Assembly: GCA_964531505.1 (NCBI GenBank)
Contig: CAZHDT010000020.1
Location: 1-10,645 of the forward strand
Reading direction: 5' to 3'
Length of the DNA: 10,645 nucleotides
Origin: UBA6264 sp964531505
GTDB taxonomy: Bacteria > Patescibacteriota > Patescibacteriia > UBA2591 > UBA6264
Shown here: in pieces, positions 6,192 to 10,645 of the stretch
How the letters are laid out: each line of letters begins with the position of its first letter
Position numbering within the stretch: the stretch's first letter is position 1
Notes under the pieces: generated by a model
What the model saw: only the letters and a program-made list of their open reading frames with translations
What the model was told of the DNA's origin: nothing
Database searches by the model: none
Program-made: the position numbers and the translations under genes

Positions 6192-7092
6192 AGCCATTTT
6201 TTTCTTTTAAAATATGAGATTAGAATGGCAAAGGTTAAAACCATTATGGCAATTACAAGCCAAAAAGCAAAGGGCTGATTAGCAAAAGGAATGAATTGCA
6301 GGTTCATGCCGAAAATACTGGCAATTAAACTGATTGGCAGAATAATTACAGAAATAGTGGTCAGAATTTTGATAACATCGTTTAATTGAAATGAAATTAA
6401 GGAGTTATTCGTGCTTTCTACGCCGTTAATGCTTTGTCTTAAGTTTTCTAAGTTTTCCCAAATATCCTCGGTGGTTTCTAAAAGTTCATTAAAATGTTCT
6501 TTAAATTTTCCTGTGTCTGGAAAAAAGATATTGATTTTTTTAGTTAATTTGGAAATAACCATGCGATGCGCTTGCATTATTTTTCTAAAATTGATGATAT
6601 TGCTTTTGGCAATCAAAATTTCCTTAACCATTCTTTTTTCATAACCCTGAAAGATGTTTTCTTCAATACTGCTGATGTTGATATTTAAGATATTCATAAT
6701 TGGTATGCAATAAGTAAAAAGTCGGTTTAAAATTTCGAAAAGGAGAGTGAGAGGGTCTTTGAAATATTCCTCTTGGGTTAGCTGATTAACTTTGCAAAGA
6801 TTGAAAAAGTTAATTAAAGCCGGAATTTCGCCGTGATGAACCGTAATTAATTTTTCTGAATTGATAAAGAAATCAACTTCTGAAGAACTTATTTTTCTGG
6901 TTTTTCGGTTATATACCGGAAACAAAAGAACCATAAAAATATATTTTTCCGCCAAATCAAGTTTTGGCCGCTGAATTTTTGAAATACAATCGCCTAAATG
7001 GAGAGCGCTAAAATCAAAGTTTTCTTCAAGGTATTTTATTTCTTCATCGGCGCATCGTGATAAATCAATCCAGGTAAAATTTTTACTTTCTA
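6188..7092 (-). CDS. corA: CorA-family Mg2+/Co2+ transport protein, 5' end lost in the assembly gap
   Basis: Pentameric inner-membrane channel for Mg2+ and Co2+. Visible coding runs without a stop from the gap edge at 7092 to a TAA at 6188-6190, about 301 codons. The first visible residues include WIDLSRCADEEIKYLEENF and ISKIQRPKLDLAEKY, the normal CorA cytoplasmic beginning. A long helical region follows, then the first membrane helix ending in the selectivity signature GMN (codons at 6302-6310). A short loop and second membrane helix come next, ending in the basic tail SYFKRKKWL. A TTG at 6955 could be read as a start giving 255 residues, but it lies inside conserved CorA sequence, so the true start is in the gap. 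Related ZntB zinc transporters share the GMN fold and are the alternative. Confidence 0.92.
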
Positions 7093-7192
7093 NNNNNNNN
7101 NNNNNNNNNNNNNNNNNNNNNNNNNNNNNNNNNNNNNNNNNNNNNNNNNNNNNNNNNNNNNNNNNNNNNNNNNNNNNNNNNNNNNNNNNNNN
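7093..7192. other. Assembly gap of exactly 100 N
   Basis: One hundred consecutive N bases, the conventional filler for a scaffold join of unknown size. It hides the first codons of corA and whatever lies upstream of infA, including any -35 element. The true distance between the two blocks, and even their adjacency, rest on read-pair or similar linking that cannot be seen here. Confidence 0.98.
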
Positions 7193-7207
7193 ATACTTGT
7201 TTTAAAA

Positions 7208-7213
7208 TATAAT
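7208..7213 (+). promoter_or_regulatory. Candidate -10 box upstream of infA
   Basis: A perfect TATAAT at 7208-7213 lies 27 bases before the infA start. Its -35 partner would fall at about 7185-7190, inside the N gap, so it cannot be tested. If real, the leader would be only about 20 bases and would begin close to the palindrome that carries the ribosome binding site. Confidence 0.3.
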
Positions 7214-7227
7214 TTATTTAAAAAATT

Positions 7228-7239
7228 CTCCTTAAGGAG
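7228..7239 (+). promoter_or_regulatory. Shine-Dalgarno sequence within a 12-bp perfect palindrome at infA
   Basis: CTCCTTAAGGAG is a perfect palindrome ending one base before the infA ATG. Its right half contains AAGGAG (7234-7239), the only strong Shine-Dalgarno match seen before a gene here. The spacing to ATG 7241 is unusually short (one base against the usual 5-9). The RNA can fold into a 4-bp CTCC/GGAG stem with a TTAA loop that would mask the site. The palindrome could equally be a protein-binding site or chance. Confidence 0.5.
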
Positions 7240-7240
7240 T

Positions 7241-7471
7241 ATGCCTGACAGTCAAAAAATATCAAAAGATTTTTTAACCGCTGATGGAGTAGTGGAGGAA
7301 TTACTTCCTGCGGCCAGCTTTAAAATTAAATTAGAAAGTGGCAAAGAAATTTTAGCCCATCTTTCGGGAAAAATGAGAATGTATCGCATTAGAATTTCCC
7401 CCGGAGATAAGGTTAAATTGGAAATTAGCCCCTATGATTTAACTAAAGGCAGAATTGTTTATCGTTACTAA
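7241..7471 (+). CDS. infA: Translation initiation factor IF-1
   Basis: Single-domain OB-fold protein that binds the 30S A site during initiation and aids IF-2 and IF-3. The 76 residues are a few longer than the usual 72, the extra ones lying at the N terminus (MPDSQKISKDF). Conserved features are DGVVEELLPAASFKIKLESG, ILAHLSGKMRMYRIRISPGD and the closing SPYDLTKGRIVYRY. It opens the infA-rpmJ-rpsM-rpsK-rpsD-rpoA-rplQ cluster found in many bacteria. The ATG at 7241 is favoured by the adjacent AAGGAG, although its spacing is odd. Confidence 0.96.
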   Translation: MPDSQKISKDFLTADGVVEELLPAASFKIKLESGKEILAHLSGKMRMYRIRISPGDKVKLEISPYDLTKGRIVYRY

Positions 7472-7490
7472 CAGGAATCTGTTGATTTTT
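7470..7490 (+). terminator. Weak hairpin followed by T run after infA
   Basis: AACAG (7470-7474), loop GAAT and CTGTT (7479-7483) form a 5-bp stem overlapping the last bases of the infA stop codon, followed by GATTTTT. A longer T tract lies further on near 7512-7519. The stem is short, and rpmJ and the ribosomal genes follow on the same strand, so this would at most attenuate. Confidence 0.25.
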
Positions 7491-7575
7491 AATCAGTGAT
7501 TTATTTTGCCCTTTTTTTTAATACTTTATTTTTAAAAATTAATTTAAAATATTTATTTATTATCATAAATTAAGC

Positions 7576-7689
7576 ATGAAAGTAAGAGCTTCTGTAAAAA
7601 AAATTTGTCGTCTTTGCAAAGTGATTAGACGCGGAAAAAAACTTTATGTAATTTGCTCTAACCCAAAACACAAACAAAGACAAGGATAA
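7576..7689 (+). CDS. rpmJ: 50S ribosomal protein L36 (bL36), zinc-binding form
   Basis: Smallest large-subunit protein, bound to 23S rRNA. The 37-residue product begins MKVRASVKKICRLC and ends NPKHKQRQG, both hallmark L36 sequences. The C+ (zinc ribbon) pattern is intact: C11-x2-C14-x12-C27-x4-H32. The length is the standard 37-38. It sits between infA and rpsM, the usual bacterial position. Its short length can let it escape gene callers with a size cut-off. The ATG at 7576 has no Shine-Dalgarno. Confidence 0.96.
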   Translation: MKVRASVKKICRLCKVIRRGKKLYVICSNPKHKQRQG

Positions 7690-7738
7690 TCGCGGGGAAA
7701 TGATAATTTTCTATTCTATTTAATTTAAATTAAAAAAT

Positions 7739-8128
7739 ATGGCAAGAATCGTTGGCGTTAATTTACCACCAAATAAGAGATTAGAGATAGGACTTACCTA
7801 TATTTTTGGCATTGGTCAGACTTTGGCAAAACGAATTTTAGATGAAGCAAAAATAGATAAAAATAAAAAAATTAAGGATTTAACTACGGAAGAAATAGAA
7901 ATTTTAAGAAAAATTATTGAGAATAAATATAAAACAGAAGGAAACTTAAAAAGAGATGTTATTTCTAATATTAAAAGATTAAAAGAAATCGGTTCTTATC
8001 GCGGTTCAAGACATAGTAAAAATCTTTCGGTTCGTGGTCAGAGAACTAAAACTAATAGCCGAACCGTGCGTGGCAACGCCCGTCAAACTGTGGGAAGTGG
8101 CCGCCGTCCATCCGCTAAAAAGACATAA
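7739..8128 (+). CDS. rpsM: 30S ribosomal protein S13 (uS13)
   Basis: Head protein of the 30S subunit that contacts the P-site tRNA and forms bridges to the 50S subunit. The 129-residue product starts MARIVGVNLPPNKRLEIGLTY and contains the helix-hairpin-helix type segment IFGIGQTLAKRILDEA (22-37). Its C-terminal signature is SVRGQRTKTNSRTVRG followed by a basic tail ending RRPSAKKT. The usual RHRxGLPVRGQ stretch reads RHSKNLSVRGQ here, a mild divergence. The gene follows rpmJ by 49 bases and precedes rpsK by 9, in standard order. Confidence 0.97.
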   Translation: MARIVGVNLPPNKRLEIGLTYIFGIGQTLAKRILDEAKIDKNKKIKDLTTEEIEILRKIIENKYKTEGNLKRDVISNIKRLKEIGSYRGSRHSKNLSVRGQRTKTNSRTVRGNARQTVGSGRRPSAKKT

Positions 8129-8137
8129 TAAAAATTT

Positions 8138-8518
8138 ATGGTAAAGAAGAAAAAAAGTAAAATAATTAAGAATGTGCCTCGGGGACATGCTTATATTAAA
8201 GCGACCTATAACAATACGATTGTTAGTTTAACTGATTTAATGGGCAATGTTTTAGCTTGGTCTAGCGCTGGTCGAATGGGATTTAAAGGCCCCAAAAAAG
8301 CCACTCCTTATGCCGCCAGCATTATTGTTAGAGATGTGGTGGAAAAGACAAAGGATTGCGGATTAAAAGATGTGCAAGTTTTTGTTAAAGGAGTTGGTAT
8401 GGGAAGGGAATCCGCGGTGAGATCTCTTTACGCCAATGGTTTAAATATTATCTCCATTAAAGACACCACCCCATTACCTCATAACGGTTGCCGAGCCAGA
8501 AAAACAAGGAGAGTTTAA
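8138..8518 (+). CDS. rpsK: 30S ribosomal protein S11 (uS11)
   Basis: Platform protein of the 30S subunit, binding 16S rRNA near the mRNA exit. The 126 residues show a basic start (MVKKKKSKIIKNVPRGHAYI), the conserved ATYNNTIVSLTD and AGRMGFKGPKKATPYAA blocks, VKGVGMGRESAVRSL, and the closing DTTPLPHNGCRARKTRRV. Only nine bases separate it from rpsM, consistent with translation from one message. No Shine-Dalgarno precedes the ATG. Confidence 0.98.
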   Translation: MVKKKKSKIIKNVPRGHAYIKATYNNTIVSLTDLMGNVLAWSSAGRMGFKGPKKATPYAASIIVRDVVEKTKDCGLKDVQVFVKGVGMGRESAVRSLYANGLNIISIKDTTPLPHNGCRARKTRRV

Positions 8519-8536
8519 TTTTTAAATATTTAAAAA
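8519..8536 (+). repeat. 18-bp perfect A/T palindrome between rpsK and rpsD
   Basis: TTTTTAAATATTTAAAAA reads the same on both strands. It starts directly after the rpsK stop codon and ends 14 bases before the rpsD ATG. All pairs are A-U, so any hairpin is weak. Bidirectional use as a terminator is unlikely inside this co-directional cluster. Confidence 0.4.
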
Positions 8537-8550
8537 ATAAATTATTAGAT

Positions 8551-9183
8551 ATGATTAATACAGAATTAAGATGCAAAACATGCCGTCGAGAAGGCAAAAA
8601 ACTTTTTTTAAAGGGGGAACGTTGTTCTACTTCTAAATGTGCTTTAGTTAAAAGAAAATATCCTCCTGGAATGCATGGCCCTAAGGGATATCCTCGTTTG
8701 TCTGATTATGGTCGTCAATTAAGAGCCAAACAGCAACTTAGAAGGTCGTATGGAATTTCAGAAAAACAATTGGTGAATTATTATACTAAGGCCAAAGCAA
8801 AGAAAGGAAATACAGAAGAAATCTTTTTAAGTTTATTGGAAAAAAGATTGGATAATGTTGTTTATCGCGCCGGTTTTACCAATTCTCGAAAAAAAGCTAG
8901 GCAGTTAATCGGTCATGGAAATATTTTAGTTAATAGTCGCCGAGTCGATATCCCTTCTTATTTGGTAAAAGTGGGGGACGAGATTAAACCGAAAGCTAAA
9001 AAGAATATTCTTAAACAAGTGGAAGAACAACTTGCCCAAAATCAGGGTAATAAAGATTTAATTCCATCTTGGTTTTCTTCAGATTTTAAAAAAGCGGAAG
9101 TTAAAGTTTTAAAGGAGATTTTTTCCGAAGATTTACCCAAGGATTTTGAAATAGAAATGATTATTGGTTATTATAGCCGTTAG
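8551..9183 (+). CDS. rpsD: 30S ribosomal protein S4 (uS4), zinc-finger form
   Basis: Primary 16S rRNA-binding protein that starts assembly of the 30S body; in some bacteria it represses the alpha operon. Starting at ATG 8551 the product is 210 residues. The N-terminal zinc finger is intact: C8-x2-C11-x13-C25-x4-C30, followed by the conserved KYPPGMHGPKG. The S4 RNA-binding domain begins near EKRLDNVVYRAGF and contains RQLIGHGNILVNSRRVDIPSY. The end is the typical EIEMIIGYYSR. A TTG at 8488 would add 21 residues overlapping rpsK, but they have no S4 similarity, so ATG 8551 is preferred. The stop is TAG. Confidence 0.97.
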   Translation: MINTELRCKTCRREGKKLFLKGERCSTSKCALVKRKYPPGMHGPKGYPRLSDYGRQLRAKQQLRRSYGISEKQLVNYYTKAKAKKGNTEEIFLSLLEKRLDNVVYRAGFTNSRKKARQLIGHGNILVNSRRVDIPSYLVKVGDEIKPKAKKNILKQVEEQLAQNQGNKDLIPSWFSSDFKKAEVKVLKEIFSEDLPKDFEIEMIIGYYSR

Positions 9184-9221
9184 AAATTAAAAATTTTAAA
9201 TTAAAAAATTAAAATAAATAT

Positions 9222-10067
9222 ATGAAAAATTTCTTTTTACCAAATAAAGTTGAATACCTTCCGGATGAAAAAAATCCAAATAAAGGTGAAATTATTATTG
9301 AACCCTGTTGGCCCGGTTATGGAACCACTTGGGGAAATACTTTACGCCGAGTTCTTTTGACTTCTTTAAGAGGTTCAGCGGTTACTGCGGTAAAAATTAA
9401 AGGTGTTAAATATGAATTTTCTACGATTGCTGGTATTAAAGAGGATATCTTAGATATTATTTTAAATTTAAAATCCCTTCATTTAAAAATACTAAAAGAC
9501 ATTGAAGAACCGATTAAACTTACCTTAAAAGTCAAGGGTGAAAAAAAAGTTTTTGCTTCGGATATTGAAAAATCATCTGAAGTGGAAATTATTAATCCGG
9601 AATTATTAATTGCCACAATTACTGATAAAAATACAGTTTTAGAAATGGATATTTGGGTTGATAATGGTTATGGCTGGGTTCCTTCGGAGGAAAAATCAAG
9701 AGATAATTTGGTGGTTGATACGATAATTGTTGATTCAATTTTCAGTCCAACTCTTAATGTCTCACTCAAAGTGGAAAATATGCGGGTGGGTAAAAGAACT
9801 GATTTTGACCGAATTTATATCGGAATTGAAACCGACGGCACCCTATCTCCTAAAAGCGCGTTTTTGGAAGCAAGCAGTCTTTTAAAGGAACAGTTTTCTA
9901 CCTTGCTTATTTTAAGTGAAGAAATTAAAATAATGCCTGAAAAATCGATTAAGAAAAAAGCGATTAAAAAAGAAAAAAAAGTGGTTGTTTTAAAAGTAAT
10001 GAAAGAAAAGAAAAAATTGGTCGAATTGCCTTTAAAAAAGAAAAAAAAGACTGATAAAAAGAAATAA
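9222..10067 (+). CDS. rpoA: RNA polymerase subunit alpha lacking the C-terminal domain
   Basis: Alpha dimers scaffold assembly of beta and beta' in RNA polymerase. The 281-residue protein shows a full N-terminal domain (about 1-232): EPCWPGYGTTWGNTLRRVL (27-45), GVKYEFSTIAGIKEDILDIILNLK, VENMRVGKRTDFDRI and LSPKSAFLEASSLLKEQF. The family is usually 310-340 residues, with a flexible linker and a helix-hairpin-helix C-terminal domain that binds UP elements and activators. Here residues 241-281 are instead a tail with 21 lysines in 41 positions, ending LKKKKKTDKKK. No alternative frame after it encodes the missing domain before rplQ begins 19 bases later. The tail could bind nucleic acid non-specifically; that is inference. 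Confidence 0.95.
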   Translation: MKNFFLPNKVEYLPDEKNPNKGEIIIEPCWPGYGTTWGNTLRRVLLTSLRGSAVTAVKIKGVKYEFSTIAGIKEDILDIILNLKSLHLKILKDIEEPIKLTLKVKGEKKVFASDIEKSSEVEIINPELLIATITDKNTVLEMDIWVDNGYGWVPSEEKSRDNLVVDTIIVDSIFSPTLNVSLKVENMRVGKRTDFDRIYIGIETDGTLSPKSAFLEASSLLKEQFSTLLILSEEIKIMPEKSIKKKAIKKEKKVVVLKVMKEKKKLVELPLKKKKKTDKKK

Positions 10068-10086
10068 TTTAATTAATAATTAACCA

Positions 10087-10437
10087 ATGCGTCATAGAAA
10101 AAAAGGAAAAATTTTAGACCGTAAAGTTGGTCCTCGTCGGGCTCTTTTAAAGAGTTTAGCTCTTAATTTTGTACTCAATGGAAAGATGACCACTACTGAA
10201 GCAAAAGCAAAAGCGATTAAGCCGATTGTGGAACGTTTAATTACCAGAGCTAAAGAAAATAATTTAAATAATTATCGACTGATTGATTCTTATATTCAAA
10301 GTCGCGAGGCAACTAAAAAATTACTTGAAGAAATCGGTCCAAAGTATAGAGAAAGACCCGGGGGTTATTGTCGAATTATTAAAGTGGGTCCGCGTAAAGG
10401 AGACAGCGCGGAAATGGTTATTTTGGAATTAGTATAA
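10087..10437 (+). CDS. rplQ: 50S ribosomal protein L17 (bL17)
   Basis: Large-subunit protein near the polypeptide exit tunnel. The 116-residue product starts MRHRKKGKILDRKVGPRRALLKSLA, close to the canonical MRHRKxGRKLGRxxxHRxALLRNLA. It contains the KMTTTEAKAKAIKPIVERLI segment and ends GGYCRIIKVGPRKGDSAEMVILEL, all typical of L17. It follows rpoA by 19 bases, the nearly universal bacterial rpoA-rplQ pair, and precedes rplM by two bases. Confidence 0.97.
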   Translation: MRHRKKGKILDRKVGPRRALLKSLALNFVLNGKMTTTEAKAKAIKPIVERLITRAKENNLNNYRLIDSYIQSREATKKLLEEIGPKYRERPGGYCRIIKVGPRKGDSAEMVILELV

Positions 10438-10439
10438 AT

Positions 10440-10645
10440 ATGAAAAAAATAGTAAGAAAAATTCATTATTTTGATGCCACTGACCAGGTTTTAGGCCGTT
10501 TGGCTACTAAAATCGCTACTCTTTTGATTGGAAAACATAAAGAAGACTATCAACCCAACCTTGACCAGGGCGATATCGTAGTAATAGAAAATGTTAAAAA
10601 AATAAAAATTACCGGTCAAAAATTAGAACAAAAAATTTATTATCA
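10440..10645 (+). CDS. rplM: 50S ribosomal protein L13 (uL13), partial at window end
   Basis: Early-assembly 23S rRNA-binding protein. Only the first 68 codons and two bases are in the window. The translation has FDATDQVLGRLATKIATLLIGKHKEDY, then NLDQGDIVVIENVKKIKITGQKLEQKIYY, matching the conserved L13 N-terminal half (usual total about 140-150 residues). The ATG is two bases after the rplQ stop, so the two are very likely on one message. rpsI would be the expected next gene, but it is outside the window. Confidence 0.95.
   Translation, partial: MKKIVRKIHYFDATDQVLGRLATKIATLLIGKHKEDYQPNLDQGDIVVIENVKKIKITGQKLEQKIYY

Noticed and set aside
6411..6644. Plus-strand open frame opposite corA.
   Set aside because: The minus strand carries clear CorA coding sequence through this interval. 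The plus-strand product is only its hydrophobic shadow.
7690..7738. S4-type pseudoknot operator upstream of rpsM.
   Set aside because: Only a short GCGGGG stretch at the 5' end contains G/C, and no nested pairing partners could be found in the 49-base spacer.
8006..8188. Minus-strand open frame across the rpsM-rpsK junction.
   Set aside because: It is antisense to two conserved ribosomal genes and has no recognisable features.
8488..8550. TTG start for rpsD giving a 231-residue S4.
   Set aside because: The extra residues overlap rpsK in another frame and have no S4 similarity. ATG 8551 places the zinc-finger cysteines at the normal distance from the start.
9900..10086. Frameshift in rpoA hiding a normal C-terminal domain.
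   Set aside because: The other two frames meet stops within a few codons, and only 19 bases separate rpoA from rplQ, far less than the roughly 200 needed for the domain.
1..10645. Possible recoding of TGA as glycine, as in some Patescibacteria, because no gene here ends in TGA.
   Set aside because: No in-frame TGA occurs in any conserved gene and glycine uses ordinary GGN codons. Absence of TGA stops among 14 A/T-rich genes is not enough evidence.

Overview
The window is an A+T-rich bacterial chromosome fragment holding almost only housekeeping information-processing genes. The small, compact proteins, the near absence of Shine-Dalgarno sequences, the all-A/T intergenic spacers and the diverged but complete ribosomal proteins suggest a reduced-genome bacterium such as a member of the Patescibacteria (Candidate Phyla Radiation). 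That placement is inference from style, not from a tree. The standard genetic code fits: conserved genes read through with ordinary glycine codons, no in-frame TGA occurs, and every stop is TAA or TAG.

Layout. Positions 17-3424 hold gyrB, interrupted in frame by a 434-residue intein (1361-2662) with an HNH endonuclease domain. After a short spacer with a candidate hairpin terminator and promoter come secE, nusG, rplK (L11) and rplA (L1) in the classical bacterial order. rplA is followed by a thymidylate kinase gene (tmk) instead of rplJ/rplL/rpoBC. A corA-type magnesium/cobalt channel gene lies convergent to tmk on the minus strand and runs into an exact 100-N assembly gap (7093-7192). After the gap is the alpha-operon-type cluster infA, rpmJ (a 37-codon gene), rpsM, rpsK, rpsD, rpoA, rplQ and the start of rplM, which is cut by the window end.

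How the genes work together. The left block supplies DNA supercoiling (GyrB), protein export (SecE), transcription elongation (NusG), the L11 and L1 stalks of the 50S subunit, and dTTP synthesis (Tmk). The right block supplies translation initiation factor 1, ribosomal proteins of both subunits and the RNA polymerase alpha subunit.

Most notable points. (1) The GyrB intein closely resembles, from memory, the cyanobacterial GyrB HNH intein, and it carries a run of repeated basic/aromatic modules after the HNH core. (2) RpoA ends after its N-terminal domain, with a lysine-rich tail where the alpha C-terminal domain should be. (3) infA is the only gene with a strong Shine-Dalgarno-like sequence, and that sequence sits in a perfect 12-bp palindrome. 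(4) The visible corA reading frame extends past its first possible start codon to the gap edge, so the gene is cut by the assembly and is not a short CorA. I saw no CRISPR array, tRNA, rRNA, insertion sequence or defence system.
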